A stretch of DNA of 64,000 nucleotides from Sinorhizobium sp. BG8 (GCF_016864555.1 NZ_CP044011.1:1407001-1471000), one strand, 5' to 3'; positions 1-10,209 are shown, counted from the first letter of the stretch. The notes: generated by a model not told the origin, from the letters alone. Made by a program: numbers and translations.

Positions 1-1
1 G

Positions 2-811
2 GGCGCACTGAGCCAAATCTCCGAGGCCGCCAATTCGGCCATGGAAACGAACATTACCTTCGATGGCACCGAGTCCCAGGATCAGCTGGACCAGGCCAAG
101 GAGAGCTACGCGAACGCCCTCTCGATCTTCACCAGCGCGGTCAACACGTCCTACGCCGGGGAATACCTCTTCGCAGGCATCAACACCGATGTCATGCCGG
201 TGAGCGACTATCTGAGCGATCCGGCATCCGCTGCCAAGACGGCGTTCGACCAGGCGTTTGTCGATTTCTTCGGTTTCACGCAGACCGACGCCCAGACAGC
301 CGACATCACCTCGGACCAGATGTCCGATTTCATCGCTGAACTCGAAACGTCCTACATGGGCACTGGCTGGGACGACTGGTCCACCGCTTCCGACCAGAAC
401 ATGACGAGCCGGATCAGCGGCAGCGAAGTCATCCAGAGCTCGACCAATGCCAACATCGACGGCATGAGGAAGTTCGCCCTCGGCGCCGTGATTGGCTACG
501 AATTGCTCAATCTGAATCTCTCGAGTGCCACGCGCAGCACGGTCAGTGAAGCTTCGCTCGCCTACATCGGCGAAGGCATCACCGGTATCGATGCCGCCCG
601 CAGTACGCTTGGCGTGTCGGAGGCGCGCGTCGAGCAGGCCAATACATCGCTGGAAACCCAGATTACCATTCTGACGACCAGCATCAGCGACATGGTCTCG
701 GTTGATACCTACGAGGCGGCAACGCGCATCAATACGCTCGAAACCCAGCTTTCTCTCGCCTACACGCTGACGTCGAAGCTGCAGGATCTCAGCCTCGTCA
801 ACTACCTCTGA
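2..811 (+). CDS. flgL: Flagellar hook-associated protein 3 FlgL (5' truncated by window)
   Basis: This is the second hook-filament junction protein, exported through the flagellar type III apparatus and placed between FlgK and flagellin. The reading frame is open from base 2 and no start is visible, so the N-terminal helix lies outside the window. The C-terminal part has the flagellin-like heptad helices (residues near 200-256 of the visible chain) ending in SKLQDLSLVNYL, typical of FlgL. flaF follows after 37 bp, as in rhizobial flagellar operons. The family call is firm; only the missing 5' end limits it. Confidence 0.88.
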   Translation, partial: GALSQISEAANSAMETNITFDGTESQDQLDQAKESYANALSIFTSAVNTSYAGEYLFAGINTDVMPVSDYLSDPASAAKTAFDQAFVDFFGFTQTDAQTADITSDQMSDFIAELETSYMGTGWDDWSTASDQNMTSRISGSEVIQSSTNANIDGMRKFALGAVIGYELLNLNLSSATRSTVSEASLAYIGEGITGIDAARSTLGVSEARVEQANTSLETQITILTTSISDMVSVDTYEAATRINTLETQLSLAYTLTSKLQDLSLVNYL

Positions 812-848
812 TGAACAGAGGCAAAAGACAATCATGAGGGATGTCTGA

Positions 849-1196
849 ATGTACCAGTTTTCCTATGCCGAAATCATGGAGGACGGCGTTGCACTTTCGA
901 AGGACCGGGAACGACAGGTTCTCGACCGTTCGATCGCGCTGCTGATTGCGGCAAAAAATGCTCCGACCTTCGGCCGCGAGGCGATCGAGGCGGCTTACTA
1001 TACCCGGCGTGTCTGGGTGCGTTTCATAGATGATCTGAGCAATCCTGAAAATGAGCTCGACAAGGAGCTCAAGGCCAATCTCATTTCGATCGCCATTTGG
1101 ATCCTTCGGGAGACCGAGGCCGTCCGGAAACGCAAGTCCGACAACTTCCAGGGGATCATCGATATCACCACCATCATCAGGGATGGCCTAAAATGA
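849..1196 (+). CDS. flaF: Flagellar biosynthesis regulator FlaF
   Basis: A 115-residue cytoplasmic protein of the alphaproteobacterial FlaF family. In Caulobacter and relatives FlaF works with FlbT to couple flagellin synthesis to hook completion. The sequence is all-helical, with the family's YAEIMED start region and a central [15 protein letters not shown] stretch. The stop codon overlaps the start of flbT as ATGA, so the two are probably translated in a coupled way. Length is normal for the family. Confidence 0.92.
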   Translation: MYQFSYAEIMEDGVALSKDRERQVLDRSIALLIAAKNAPTFGREAIEAAYYTRRVWVRFIDDLSNPENELDKELKANLISIAIWILRETEAVRKRKSDNFQGIIDITTIIRDGLK

Positions 1197-1639
1197 AAAG
1201 TACTCTGCGTATATCACTGAAGTCGGGCGAGCGAATCTTCGTCAACGGGGCAGTTCTGAGGGTCGATCGCAAGGTTGCGATCGAGTTCTTGAACGACGTG
1301 ACCTTCCTCCTCGAGAACCACGTCCTTCAGCCCGAACAGGCGACGACGCCCCTTCGGCAGCTCTACTTCATCGCACAGATGGCACTGATCAACCCCGAAG
1401 GGGCAGAACAGTCCATCGCAATGTTCCGCAAGTCGGTGATCATGCTTCTTTCCTGCTTCAAGAACGAAGAGATCCTGGCCGAGCTCAAGCGTGTGGATGC
1501 GCTTGTGACGCAGGGCCGCGCGTTCGAGGCGCTGAAGGCGATCCGTGCGCTCTATCCGATCGAGGACCGCATCCTGAACAGCCATGAAATGCTGCCGGCA
1601 ACGATCGAGCAAATTCGCAAGGAGATCGCACCATGGTAA
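1193..1639 (+). CDS. flbT: Flagellin mRNA-regulating protein FlbT
   Basis: A 148-residue FlbT protein, known in Caulobacter to bind the fljK flagellin mRNA leader and promote its decay until the hook is finished. I chose the ATG at 1193 because it overlaps the flaF stop (ATGA) and begins [20 protein letters not shown], the conserved FlbT start; the longer upstream reading frame is a shadow of flaF. The 3' end overlaps the flgD start by 7 bp. Confidence 0.93.
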   Translation: MKSTLRISLKSGERIFVNGAVLRVDRKVAIEFLNDVTFLLENHVLQPEQATTPLRQLYFIAQMALINPEGAEQSIAMFRKSVIMLLSCFKNEEILAELKRVDALVTQGRAFEALKAIRALYPIEDRILNSHEMLPATIEQIRKEIAPW

Positions 1640-2058
1640 CCTCTGTATCCAGCACGACGTCCTCGACCTATGTCCCGACGGTGTCGGCGACTGAGTCCTC
1701 GACGGACTCCACGGATGCGACGCTGAACTACGAGAGCTTCCTGAAGCTGCTCGTCGCGCAGCTCCAGAACCAGGATCCGACCGAGCCGATGGACGCCACT
1801 GAGCAGATGGCTCAGCTTGCGACCTTCTCGCAGGTGGAGCAGACGATCAAGACGAACAGCAACCTCGAAAGTCTGCTGCAGCGTACGTCGATTGACGAGG
1901 CGAATTCGGTCATGGGCAAGACCGTGACAAGCGCCGACGGAACAATCTCTGGCGTCGTCGAGGAAGTCACCCTATATACTGACGGCATCGTCGCGACGCT
2001 TGATTCGGGCGATGAAATCGTTATCGGCCCCGGTGTAGTGGTTTCCGACCCTTCATGA
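1633..2058 (+). CDS. flgD: Flagellar hook capping protein FlgD (short form)
   Basis: FlgD caps the growing hook and guides FlgE assembly. The N-terminal export and capping region is present: [20 protein letters not shown], then a glutamine-rich [13 protein letters not shown] helix. At 141 residues it is much shorter than enterobacterial FlgD (about 230) because it lacks most of the C-terminal beta domains, the usual form in rhizobia. It ends in an ATGA overlap with fliQ. Confidence 0.9.
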   Translation: MVTSVSSTTSSTYVPTVSATESSTDSTDATLNYESFLKLLVAQLQNQDPTEPMDATEQMAQLATFSQVEQTIKTNSNLESLLQRTSIDEANSVMGKTVTSADGTISGVVEEVTLYTDGIVATLDSGDEIVIGPGVVVSDPS

Positions 2059-2321
2059 ATGAAGCAGACGCCCTCGATATAGCCCAAGCTGCCATCTGGA
2101 CCGTCGTCATGGCGTCCGGACCCGCGGTTCTTGCTGCAATGCTCGTGGGCGTCACGATCGCCTTCATTCAGGCGCTGACGCAGGTCCAGGAAATTACCTT
2201 GACCTTCGTCCCCAAGATCCTGGCGATCTTTGTCACCGTCGCCATTTCGGCGCCCTTCATCGGCGCGCAGATCTCCATTTTTACCAACATCGTGTTTTCG
2301 CGGATCGAATCGGGCTTCTGA
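2055..2321 (+). CDS. fliQ: Flagellar export gate protein FliQ
   Basis: An 88-residue inner-membrane protein of the FliP-FliQ-FliR export gate. Two hydrophobic hairpin segments are visible (about residues 14-40 and 52-78), with the family pattern FIQALTQVQEITLTFVPK between them. It starts inside the flgD stop (ATGA). fliP is not in this window, so it must lie elsewhere. Confidence 0.94.
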   Translation: MNEADALDIAQAAIWTVVMASGPAVLAAMLVGVTIAFIQALTQVQEITLTFVPKILAIFVTVAISAPFIGAQISIFTNIVFSRIESGF

Positions 2322-2707
2322 AGCACGTTTTCCGATGGCGGGAGCCGGTATTGGGAGACTATCGTGACAGCGATTGCCTCAAGAGTGTGAAGCGATACCC
2401 TTGGGACGCGATATCTTCTCGAGCCTTCCGCCTCTTTCCAAAGCGCGTGTTCTGATCATCTGATTTGGCAAACGTTCCAGACACTTGCTGGCACCGCAGC
2501 GAATCGCGGCCACGACGGGTCACGATACGCTAAGGGCCTCCGCTGTAGGCCTGTTCGCATGCGCTCCGGCGCCTGCCTTTCCGAGCGGATCCCGCGTCAC
2601 TGCCCTCTGCCACCCTCGCGCAAGCTTCAACCGCTAGTTCTCGTTCCGACGCAGGCACGAGCGGCTGCATGATCAGCCGTTACCTCTCATGACGAGATGG
2701 AAGACAG
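2322..2707 (+). other. Intergenic gap before flhA, no gene seen
   Basis: 386 bp without a convincing reading frame on either strand, separating fliQ from flhA. Its base composition is more even than the flanks. I looked for a sigma-54 promoter, a strong hairpin and tandem repeats and found none. A separate promoter for flhA-fliR could lie here, but I cannot point to one. Confidence 0.5.
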
Positions 2708-4795
2708 ATGGCGCAAGTACCAGTTCTAAATATACCGAAGACCGGCCCCAGCGGACGCGACATCGCATTCGCAATGGGCATCGTGACCATCCTTTCGATC
2801 CTGTTCCTGCCCATACCGCCATTTCTCATCGACATGGGCCTGGCGTTTTCGATCGCTTTCTCGGTCCTCATCCTGATGGTGTCGCTGTGGATCCAGCGGC
2901 CGCTCGATTTCTCGTCCTTCCCGACGATCCTGCTGATCGCGACCATGGTCCGACTGGCGCTGAACATTGCCACGACCCGCGTGATTCTCTCGCACGGGCA
3001 CCAGGGGCATGACGCGGCCGGCGGAGTGATCGCGGGCTTTTCCAGCCTGGTCATGTCGGGCGACTTCGTGATCGGTCTCATCGTCTTCCTGATCCTGATC
3101 ACCGTGAACTTCATCGTCATCACCAAGGGTGCGACGCGTATCGCCGAAGTCGGCGCGCGCTTCACCCTCGATGCCATTCCCGGCAAGCAGATGTCGATCG
3201 ACGCCGACCTTTCGGCGGGCCTGATTGACGAGAAGGAAGCACAGCGTCGCCGCCGTGAGCTGGAAGACGAAAGCTCCTTCTTCGGCTCGATGGACGGTGC
3301 CTCAAAGTTCGTGCGCGGTGATGCCGTCGCAGGCCTCCTCATCACCGCCATCAACGTCTTCGGCGGTATCATCATCGGCTATTTCCGCCATGGCATGGAT
3401 ATCGGCGAAGCGGCCGACGTCTTCGTCAAGCTGTCCGTCGGTGACGGTCTTGTGTCGCAGATCCCGGCACTGATCGTTTCGCTCGCGGCCGGCCTGCTCG
3501 TCTCGCGCGGCGCGACACCCGGTTCGGCCGATCAGGCCGTGGTCAATCAGCTGAGCGGCTATCCGCGCGCATTGCTCGTGGCAGCCGGCCTGATGGTGCT
3601 TCTCGCGCTGATGCCGGGTCTTCCGTTCTTCCCCTTCATCGCGCTCGGCGGCATCATGGGCTTTGGCGGCTGGATCATTCCGCGCCGCCTCGAAGAGGAA
3701 AACAGCCGCAAGCGCGAACAGGAAGCGCAGAAGCTGCAGCAGAACAAGCAGCAGGAGAAGGACTCGGTCAAATCGGTGCTCAAGACCGCCGAGATCGAGC
3801 TTCTTCTCGGCAAGCAGGTGTCGAACCGCCTGCTCGGCGCCCATCAGGAACTCGCATTCCGCGTCGGCAAGATGCGCAAGAAGTTCGCTTCGCAGTACGG
3901 GTTCGTGGTGCCGGAAATCAAGGTCTCAGACGACCTCAACATTCCCGACAAGGCCTATCACATTCGTATTCACGGTACGACGATCGCATCGAGTGTGGTG
4001 CGCGTCGGCGAAGTACTTGTCGTCACGGGCGGCGGTCGCAAGCCAAGCGTGCCCGGTGACGATATCCGCGAACCCGCCTTCGGCATGCCGGCAGTCTCGG
4101 TGCTCGAGGCCTTCACGGAGGACCTGAAGCGCGAAGGCTTCCATCCGATCGACAACGTTTCCGTCGTGCTGACACATCTCAGCGAAGTCATCCGCAACAA
4201 CCTCCCGCAGCTCCTGTCGTACAAGGATGTCAAGATCCTCATCGAGCGTCTCGACCCCGAGTACCGCAAGCTCGCCGACGAAATCTGCTCGTCGCATATG
4301 TCCTACTCGGGCCTGCAGGCGGTGCTGAAGCTGCTCCTCGCCGAGCGCGTCTCCATCCGCAACCTTCACCTCATTCTCGAAGCGGTTGCCGAACTCGCGC
4401 CGCATGTGCGCAAGACGGAGCAGATCGTCGAGCACGTGCGTATCCGCATGGCCCAGCAGATCTGCGGCGACCTTGCCGAGAACGGCGTACTGCCGGTGCT
4501 GCGTCTCGGAAACAAGTGGGACATGGTGTTCCACCAGGCGCTCAAGCGAGATGCGAAGGGCGAAATCGTCGAGTTCGATATCGATCCCCGCAACCTTGAA
4601 GAGTTCAGTGAGCAGGCGACCAAGGTTATCCGTGAATTTCTCGACCGCGGTACGCCATTTGTGCTGGTCACGTCGCCCGAATCCCGTTCTTATGTGCGCA
4701 TGATCATCGAGCGCCTGTTCGCCACATTGCCGGTCCTTTCCCACGTCGAACTTGCCAAGGGCATCGAAATCAAGATTCTCGGCTCGATTTCATGA
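2708..4795 (+). CDS. flhA: Flagellar export apparatus protein FlhA
   Basis: FlhA (695 aa) is the large export-gate protein that docks substrate-chaperone complexes and uses the proton gradient. The N-terminal half holds about eight membrane segments (residues 20-325) and the FHIPEP-family cytoplasmic loop ([16 protein letters not shown] and the following [14 protein letters not shown] region). A charged linker of K/Q/E around residues 330-360 leads into the soluble C-terminal nonamer domain, which ends in KILGSIS. The stop overlaps the fliR start as ATGA. Confidence 0.97.
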   Translation: MAQVPVLNIPKTGPSGRDIAFAMGIVTILSILFLPIPPFLIDMGLAFSIAFSVLILMVSLWIQRPLDFSSFPTILLIATMVRLALNIATTRVILSHGHQGHDAAGGVIAGFSSLVMSGDFVIGLIVFLILITVNFIVITKGATRIAEVGARFTLDAIPGKQMSIDADLSAGLIDEKEAQRRRRELEDESSFFGSMDGASKFVRGDAVAGLLITAINVFGGIIIGYFRHGMDIGEAADVFVKLSVGDGLVSQIPALIVSLAAGLLVSRGATPGSADQAVVNQLSGYPRALLVAAGLMVLLALMPGLPFFPFIALGGIMGFGGWIIPRRLEEENSRKREQEAQKLQQNKQQEKDSVKSVLKTAEIELLLGKQVSNRLLGAHQELAFRVGKMRKKFASQYGFVVPEIKVSDDLNIPDKAYHIRIHGTTIASSVVRVGEVLVVTGGGRKPSVPGDDIREPAFGMPAVSVLEAFTEDLKREGFHPIDNVSVVLTHLSEVIRNNLPQLLSYKDVKILIERLDPEYRKLADEICSSHMSYSGLQAVLKLLLAERVSIRNLHLILEAVAELAPHVRKTEQIVEHVRIRMAQQICGDLAENGVLPVLRLGNKWDMVFHQALKRDAKGEIVEFDIDPRNLEEFSEQATKVIREFLDRGTPFVLVTSPESRSYVRMIIERLFATLPVLSHVELAKGIEIKILGSIS

Positions 4796-5544
4796 TTGAG
4801 GATCCGCAGGGCACGATTCTGGCGTTGTTCGCCGCTTTCTGTCGTGTCGGCGGATGCTTTCTCGTGCTGCCCGGGTTCTCGTCGGCGCGGATTGCCATGC
4901 AGGTGCGGTTGTTCCTCGCGGTCGCCATCTCGATGGCGGTCCTTCCGATCATGTGGGACACGATCTATCCGAAGGTCTCCGGACCGACGAGCACCTATAT
5001 CGGCATCATCGCCATCGAGACGGTCATCGGCGGGGTCATCGGACTGATCACCCGCTACTATGTTCTCGGGCTGCAGTTCGCCGGTACGGTTCTCACGATG
5101 ATGATCGGGTTCACCGGTCCCCCGTCGCAGGACATCCTCGAGGACGCGGCGGAAAACCAGCTGACCAATCTGATCAGCCTTACCGGACTGACGGTGCTCT
5201 TCATGATGGATTTCCATCATGTCGTGATGCGGGCGCTGGTCGATTCCTACACGGCGATGCCGATGGGCGGGACCTTCAGTCCGCAGGGCGCCCTCATATC
5301 GCTGACCGATGCCCTCAGCCAGACCTTCACGATCATGCTGAGCCTTGCGAGCCCCTTCATTCTCTACGGCCTTCTCTTCAACGTTGCGGTCGGACTGGTG
5401 AACAAGCTCGCGCCGCAACTTCCGATCTACTTCATCTCGCTGCCGTTCCTCATAACCGGCGGCATGTTCCTGCTCTACTTTGGCATCTCGTCGCTGCTGG
5501 AGATCTTCGCCAACGGCTTCGTGCCCGTGTTCGAGGGGCGCTGA
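4792..5544 (+). CDS. fliR: Flagellar export gate protein FliR
   Basis: A 250-residue polytopic membrane protein that completes the FliPQR gate in the basal body. Six hydrophobic segments are visible and the family pattern [19 protein letters not shown] lies near the N-terminus. It is coupled to flhA by ATGA. The next gene starts 10 bp after its stop, so transcription very likely continues. Confidence 0.96.
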   Translation: MIEDPQGTILALFAAFCRVGGCFLVLPGFSSARIAMQVRLFLAVAISMAVLPIMWDTIYPKVSGPTSTYIGIIAIETVIGGVIGLITRYYVLGLQFAGTVLTMMIGFTGPPSQDILEDAAENQLTNLISLTGLTVLFMMDFHHVVMRALVDSYTAMPMGGTFSPQGALISLTDALSQTFTIMLSLASPFILYGLLFNVAVGLVNKLAPQLPIYFISLPFLITGGMFLLYFGISSLLEIFANGFVPVFEGR

Positions 5545-5554
5545 GGCGGAAACC

Positions 5555-5959
5555 ATGGCGGGTCAGAACAACCGATCGGACAAACTCAAGCGCCTGGTGG
5601 AGGTACAACGCCATCTGGAGCAGATGGCTGAAATCGATCTGGCAACGGCGACGAGGCAACGTCAGGAGCTGGGCGAGGCAATCGATTCCACCACGGAAGC
5701 GATCAATTCGCTTCACCCCGTCCATCGAAACTTCTCCAGCATATATTCGGGCCGTCTCGGCAAGCTTCAGCAGAAGGATCAGATGCTTGCCAACGTGCAG
5801 GAAATGCACCAGGGCCGCGTCATCAAGGAGCGGACCAAGGGCGACCGTCTCGAAGAGCACATGCGCGAGGCACGGGCGGACGAGACCCGAGAGGCCGACG
5901 ACAATTCGATCTATGACCTGATCGACCAGTCTTTCGCGACCAAACGCTCCGACAGCTAG
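5555..5959 (+). CDS. Conserved flagellar-operon coiled-coil protein (FliJ-like)
   Basis: 134 residues, charged and almost entirely helical, without membrane segments. Start chosen at the ATG at 5555, 10 bp after fliR with GAGGCGGA upstream; the longer frame overlaps fliR. Small size, heptad-rich helices and position beside export-gate genes resemble FliJ, the stalk protein of the flagellar ATPase complex. I see no diagnostic motif, so the FliJ link is inference. It could equally be an unnamed rhizobial flagellar protein. Confidence 0.72.
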   Translation: MAGQNNRSDKLKRLVEVQRHLEQMAEIDLATATRQRQELGEAIDSTTEAINSLHPVHRNFSSIYSGRLGKLQQKDQMLANVQEMHQGRVIKERTKGDRLEEHMREARADETREADDNSIYDLIDQSFATKRSDS

Positions 5960-6394
5960 AAGACAAGCCGACACTGCGAAGGTGCCTAATGTCCTTCGCC
6001 TAAAATTCCGTCGAAACAGCAGGTTAGGTCGCTGTCCCGGTCCAAAGAAATGCGGCTATGCTCCAGCGTGGTGTAGCAGCAGGGCAGAAGATCTTTCAAA
6101 AAAACAACGACGTGAAGTGAAAGGCGACCCATACCGATCGCGGCACGCCTTGTCGGCCGGCCGCGCGCCATGTCGTCCTTCAAATGCCGCGCCGCCTCGT
6201 TGGCGCTCCAGCCTCCCGTAAGGTTGAGAAGCGATAGTCCGGTTTCAAGACGTTGCTGCAGTTTGCCGCTTGCGTTCCGAACGTCGCCGAGCGGCAGATT
6301 TCGGGAGCTAGCGGGCAGGCAGCGTTCGTTCCCGTTCCAGTGCGCCGGCATCAAGGGCCGCTGGCTTTGCGGTCTGCGAGAAAGGTGAAGAGAC
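5960..6394. other. 435-bp gap between flagellar genes, possible decayed coding sequence
   Basis: No confident gene. On the minus strand about 6100-6290 reads as a plausible peptide (LNLTGGWSANEAARHLKDD and flanking residues), but this frame continues into flgJ in antisense and has no good start there. The middle part looks codon-biased, the rest does not. It may be an unconserved spacer or a remnant. A promoter for flgJ may also lie here. Confidence 0.35.
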
Positions 6395-6940
6395 GTGGCG
6401 ATTTCCCCTCCAAGCGATCTGGTGCTCGATGTCGTGCGCGCGGCTGATCCGGCCGAGGTGCAGCAGGCACAGGCGAAACTGAAGTCGAACAGGGCGGCCT
6501 TCGAGGCGACGAGCCTTGCCGAGGCCGGCAATGGCTTCAACGCGGCGGTCGGCATCCTCAACAGGGACAGCGCTTCCACCGTAAGCGCGACCGGCTCCGC
6601 CAAGGCCACCGACAAGGCGGTTCCGGAGACCTATCGCAAGTTCGAGGCCATGGTGCTTCAGAACTTCGTCAAGTCGATGCTGCCCGCCGAAAGCGAGGAC
6701 GTTTACGGCAAGGGAACGGCCGGCGAGATCTGGCGGGGCATGATGGCCGAGCAGATTGGCGACGTCATCGCCAAGGGCGGCGGCATCGGTATCGCCGAGA
6801 CGCTTGTCAAGGACAGCAAGCACGTGACCCCGACCATCGAGAGGGAAACGCGCGGTGTAGCCACGAGCATGGTTCAGGAGCTGCAGCGCGAGGCGTTCGC
6901 CGACCTGACACCCGGCGTCAAGAACCAAGAAAATTCATAA
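6395..6940 (+). CDS. flgJ: Rod-binding protein FlgJ (single-domain type)
   Basis: 181 residues matching the N-terminal rod-binding domain of FlgJ, which helps assemble the flagellar rod in the periplasm. The conserved core YRKFEAMVLQNFVKSMLP and GEIWRGMMAEQIGDVIAKGG lies at about residues 80-130. The muramidase domain of enterobacterial FlgJ is absent, as is normal in alphaproteobacteria. The start is GTG with AAAGG/GAAG upstream. The next gene begins 25 bp after the stop. Confidence 0.88.
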   Translation: MAISPPSDLVLDVVRAADPAEVQQAQAKLKSNRAAFEATSLAEAGNGFNAAVGILNRDSASTVSATGSAKATDKAVPETYRKFEAMVLQNFVKSMLPAESEDVYGKGTAGEIWRGMMAEQIGDVIAKGGGIGIAETLVKDSKHVTPTIERETRGVATSMVQELQREAFADLTPGVKNQENS

Positions 6941-6965
6941 GCATTCGCAATCTGGGGGTACCTGA

Positions 6966-7333
6966 ATGGAAAATCCAACGAACGAAGTCCGGATCCGTAC
7001 GGTTCTCGGTCGCCTGGAAACGATCATCGACAAGGAGAACGACAATATCGGGCGCGACCCCGGCTTCGATCTTGCGACGTCCAACGCGCACAAGAGCCGC
7101 TGCCTCTATGAATTGGCAATGCTCTCGCGCGACGTACGTGCCGAAGACCTGGGGGAATGTTCTCCAACCAACTGGCGCGTCTGAGAACGAAGCTTGCCGC
7201 CAACGCCCAGCGCGTGTCGTCGCATCTGGAAGCGGTCCGCGCTGTCGTGACCCTGCTCAAGAATGCGGTTCATGACATGGAGGCGGACGGCACGTATTCG
7301 CAAGAGCAGTTCCGGATGGGCGTTCGTTCATGA
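6966..7333 (+). pseudogene. FlgN-like flagellar protein, broken by a -1 frameshift
   Basis: The frame opened at 6966 (MENPTNEVRIRTVLG) runs to about residue 62, then ends early as a 72-residue product. Adding one G to the five-G run at 7151-7155 restores DLGGMFSNQLARLRTKLAAN and an open frame to TGA at 7331-7333, giving about 122 helical residues. That restored stop overlaps the next gene's ATG as ATGA, so the second frame is the ancestral one. Size and location suggest a FlgN-type export chaperone, which is inference. The break may be a base-calling error. Confidence 0.72.
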
Positions 7334-7857
7334 TCAAGCTGATCGTCTCCGGCGTCTGGATCTGCGTCATCACGCTCGCTTCCGTCTATTTCTCCATGCA
7401 GATGGCGGCGGCTCCGAAGGTGGACGAGGAGGCTGCAGCCCGCAAGGCGGCCCTCGAACTCGTCACCGGCAGCGTGACGACTGTTCCCGTGATCGGCGAC
7501 GGAGAGGTGAAGGGCTATTTCCTGGTGCGTCTCGCATATACCGCCAACAAGGAAATGGCAGCGAAGCAGACCGTGCCGGTGGCCGACATGATCACCGACG
7601 AACTGTATACGATGCTCGCCGGCCAGAAGGTCATCGATATCAGCGATGCGGGCAGTTTCGATGTCGACGGGTTCCGCACGACCGTCAAGGAAGGCCTGAA
7701 CAAGCGGTTCAAGGAAGAGATCATCGATGAAGTCTTCATCGAGCAGATCGACTACCTGACCAAGACCGAGTTGCACGAGCCGGCCACGAAAACACCGAAG
7801 ACGATCGTAAAGGGTGAAGTTCCGGCCAAGGAGTCCGCCGCAGAAGGCGGCCATTGA
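7330..7857 (+). CDS. FliL-like membrane-anchored flagellar-operon protein
   Basis: 175 residues with one N-terminal membrane segment (residues 3-27) and a periplasmic domain of about 120 residues containing GYFLVRLAYTANKEM and a helical region ending IDEVFIEQIDYLTK. The topology and the final FIEQIDYL stretch resemble FliL, which stabilises stators near the MS ring, but similarity is weak. The tail is Lys/Glu-rich. Last gene of the operon, followed by a terminator; its start overlaps the restored upstream stop. Confidence 0.65.
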   Translation: MIKLIVSGVWICVITLASVYFSMQMAAAPKVDEEAAARKAALELVTGSVTTVPVIGDGEVKGYFLVRLAYTANKEMAAKQTVPVADMITDELYTMLAGQKVIDISDAGSFDVDGFRTTVKEGLNKRFKEEIIDEVFIEQIDYLTKTELHEPATKTPKTIVKGEVPAKESAAEGGH

Positions 7858-7913
7858 CCGAACTGTCACTGGCATCCGTGGACACGGGCAGGGTGAGATC
7901 AGATAGGACAGGC

Positions 7914-7948
7914 ACAAACCCGGGGATCGATCCGATCCCCGGGTTTGT
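7914..7948. terminator. Bidirectional rho-independent terminator
   Basis: A perfect 15-bp stem (ACAAACCCGGGGATC and its complement) with a 5-nt loop. It sits between the convergent flagellar operon and the glycosyltransferase gene, whose stop codon at 7948-7950 touches the right arm. Short T tracts flank it on both strands. Confidence 0.9.
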
Positions 7949-8790
7949 CAGTCTGGGAACCCGTCCCGCTGCAAGGGCGGAGTTTGATTCCTGAGGAGAA
8001 GCTGCGCTCTCCTCTTGGGGCGTCCGCCCCCTTTCAGGCGATGGCGGATCACGTGATAGAGAAACAGCGGATTGCCGATCACATAACGCTTCCACAGGCG
8101 GCTGGGCTCGATCAAGAGCCGGAACAGCCACTCGAGGCGCAGGCGCCGCATCCTCTTCGGTGCACGCGGGACGTCTCCAGACAGGAAATCGAAGAGTGCG
8201 CCGACGCTGATGACGAGCCGTGCGTGACCTGGGCCGACGTGCCGATCTATCCACTTTTCCTGCATCGGGCTGCCCATGGCGACAAGCAGGATGTCGGGGG
8301 CGGCGCGGCGAACCTCCTTCATCACGGCATCCGACTGGGTCGGATCGAAATAGCCGTCGGCAATCGGAATGAACTCGTGCCAGGGTGCATGGCGCCGGAG
8401 GCTTTCCGCTGCCCGCTTCAGCGTGTCCGGGCGCGCGCCGATCATCGCCACGCGCTTCGGCTTGTCGATATAGGTCAAGAGCGCCGGAACGAAATCCGTA
8501 CCGTTGAGGTTGGCCGGAAAACGCTCCCCATGGAAGATCAGGGAGGCGATATCGACGCCGTGGCCATCGGGCAGAATCATCTGGCGCTGAAGAACTGCGC
8601 GAAATTCGGGGTCGCGCATCATCAGGTTGGCATTGTTGGCGTTCAGGAAGGCAATCACCGTCTGCCCGAATGGCATGGACGCCATCTGTTCGACGAACGT
8701 GAAGGCGGAGGCCCAGTCGAAATTGGTGACCTGCAGGCCGAGAATATCGCGATGGGAGGCGTATATGCCTCTGCGGGCGGATTCGTTCAC
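7948..8790 (-). CDS. WecG/TagA/CpsF-family glycosyltransferase
   Basis: 280 residues of glycosyltransferase family 26, enzymes that add a (N-acetyl)mannosamine-type or related sugar to a lipid-linked acceptor during surface polysaccharide synthesis. Family features: AFLNANNANLMMRDPEF, LPDGHGVDIAS (about residue 75), RVAMIGARPDTLKRA, and the AMGSPMQEKWI motif followed by GALFDFLSGDVPRAP. The GTG at 8790 is the annotated start; a shorter start is possible. No other polysaccharide genes are adjacent, so the exact substrate cannot be told. Confidence 0.87.
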   Translation of the reverse strand: MNESARRGIYASHRDILGLQVTNFDWASAFTFVEQMASMPFGQTVIAFLNANNANLMMRDPEFRAVLQRQMILPDGHGVDIASLIFHGERFPANLNGTDFVPALLTYIDKPKRVAMIGARPDTLKRAAESLRRHAPWHEFIPIADGYFDPTQSDAVMKEVRRAAPDILLVAMGSPMQEKWIDRHVGPGHARLVISVGALFDFLSGDVPRAPKRMRRLRLEWLFRLLIEPSRLWKRYVIGNPLFLYHVIRHRLKGGGRPKRRAQLLLRNQTPPLQRDGFPD

Positions 8791-9309
8791 GACTGTCCTC
8801 CAGCCGTTCCGCTACCCGACAATTTCGCGTCGATCTGCTGTGCGTCGCGCGGCTGGTACCCGGCCGCTCTTGTTCTGCCGTCGATGAAGGACTTCATGCT
8901 CTTCCCGCATTCCTGCCGCCTGCCTTGCCAGTGCGTATCAGGGCCGCCTGAAGGGCCATTTAAGTCTTTCGCTCAAATCCCCGCTCGCGCGTTAACCGAT
9001 GATTTACCGGTCGCGATATCCTTGATCTAAATTATTGAAACATAGGAATTATTTTGAAGTGTTTTTGACATCGCGCCTGGCGGGGGCCGCCAAGAAATGT
9101 GGCAAGTCTCGCCGGTTTTTTTGAAGGGCGTCACGCCCGCGAGCGTCGATGGGAAGAGCTGTATCCGCCCTTGGGACACCCTGCGCGCTTTTGTTGTCTT
9201 GAATTTATTCGATTTGGACATCATACGGCGTGGAGAGGCCAATCGGCGGATTGCGCCGATCCTACTATGCCCCCCACGCAGGACCGGGCCAAACCGCAGG
9301 GAGAATGAG
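8791..9309. other. Divergent intergenic region (glycosyltransferase / folD)
   Basis: 519 bp with no convincing gene; it must hold promoters for the leftward glycosyltransferase and rightward folD. A segment around 9035-9060 is AT-rich (AATTATTTTGAAGTG), the likeliest promoter area. A near-match to a CtrA box (TTAA-N7-TTTA, one mismatch) lies at about 8993-9007, too weak to call. Confidence 0.4.
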
Positions 9310-10209
9310 TTGACCACGATCATCGATGGAAAGCAGGTTGCAGCGTCTGTCATTGAGGCCGTCAAGGACGCCGCCTCCTCGTTGCTGCAGGAAACCGGCG
9401 TGAAAGTGGGGCTCGCGGTTGTCATCGTGGGCGATGATCCGGCGAGCCATACCTATGTGTCGGCGAAGAGCCGCATGGCCAAGGAATGCGGTTTTACCTC
9501 GGTGCAGCACACGCTTCCGGCCGAGACGACACAGGAAGAGCTCGCCGCCCTTGTGAAGACCCTGAATGAGGATCCTTCCGTTAACGGCATTCTCGTCCAG
9601 CTTCCCCTGCCGAAACATCTGAAGTCCGAGCCGATCATCCAGTCGATACTGCCCGAAAAGGACGTCGACGGGCTGCACGTGGTCAATGCCGGCAAGCTGG
9701 CGACCGGTGATCTGGAAGGCGGTCTCGTTTCCTGCACCCCGGCCGGTGCCATGGTGTTCGTACGCCGCATCCATGGCGAGGATCTTTCCGGACTGAACGC
9801 CGTCGTCATCGGCCGGTCCAACCTGTTCGGAAAGCCGATGTCGGCATTGCTGCTTGCCGCGAACGCCACGGTCACGACCGCGCATTCGCGCACCAGCGAT
9901 CTGGCTGCAGTGTGCCGCAACGCTGACATCCTCGTGGCTGCCGTTGGCCGGCCGCAGATGGTCAAGGCTGAATGGGTAAAGCCGGGCGCGACTGTCATCG
10001 ATGTCGGCATCAACCGTATCCCCGCACCGGACAAGGGCGAGGGCAAGACTCGCCTGGTCGGGGACGTTGCCTTCGAGGAATGCGCAAAGGTCGCTGGCGT
10101 CATCACGCCGGTTCCCGGCGGCGTCGGCCCGATGACCATCGCCATGCTGATGGCGAATACGGTGATTGCCGCCTATCGCAGCGCCGGTCGCAAGCCGCCG
10201 AGGTTCTGA
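9310..10209 (+). CDS. folD: Bifunctional methylenetetrahydrofolate dehydrogenase/cyclohydrolase FolD
   Basis: 299 residues. It interconverts 5,10-methylene-THF, methenyl-THF and 10-formyl-THF with NADP, supplying one-carbon units for purines and methionine. Visible motifs: active-site [13 protein letters not shown] (Tyr and Lys), [11 protein letters not shown], the DVDGLH loop, the Rossmann [13 protein letters not shown] and the C-terminal [12 protein letters not shown] chose the TTG at 9310 because it gives the standard length and N-terminus ([10 protein letters not shown]); the longer upstream frame has no family similarity. Confidence 0.95.
   Translation: MTTIIDGKQVAASVIEAVKDAASSLLQETGVKVGLAVVIVGDDPASHTYVSAKSRMAKECGFTSVQHTLPAETTQEELAALVKTLNEDPSVNGILVQLPLPKHLKSEPIIQSILPEKDVDGLHVVNAGKLATGDLEGGLVSCTPAGAMVFVRRIHGEDLSGLNAVVIGRSNLFGKPMSALLLAANATVTTAHSRTSDLAAVCRNADILVAAVGRPQMVKAEWVKPGATVIDVGINRIPAPDKGEGKTRLVGDVAFEECAKVAGVITPVPGGVGPMTIAMLMANTVIAAYRSAGRKPPRF

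Noticed and set aside
1633-2058. FlgD regarded as truncated at 141 residues
   Set aside because: The short form is usual in rhizobia, and overlaps with neighbours are intact.
2322-2707. A sigma-54 promoter at TGGCAC near 2489
   Set aside because: The required TTGC element is absent at the right spacing on either strand.
6395-6940. FlgJ regarded as truncated because the muramidase domain is missing
   Set aside because: Single-domain FlgJ is normal in alphaproteobacteria.
6966-7333. Programmed frameshifting in the FlgN-like gene
   Set aside because: No slippery heptamer or downstream stem is apparent, and two other genes show the same homopolymer defect.
8993-9007. CtrA-like TTAA-N7-TTTA between the glycosyltransferase and folD
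   Set aside because: Mismatch in the second half-site; no supporting biology.
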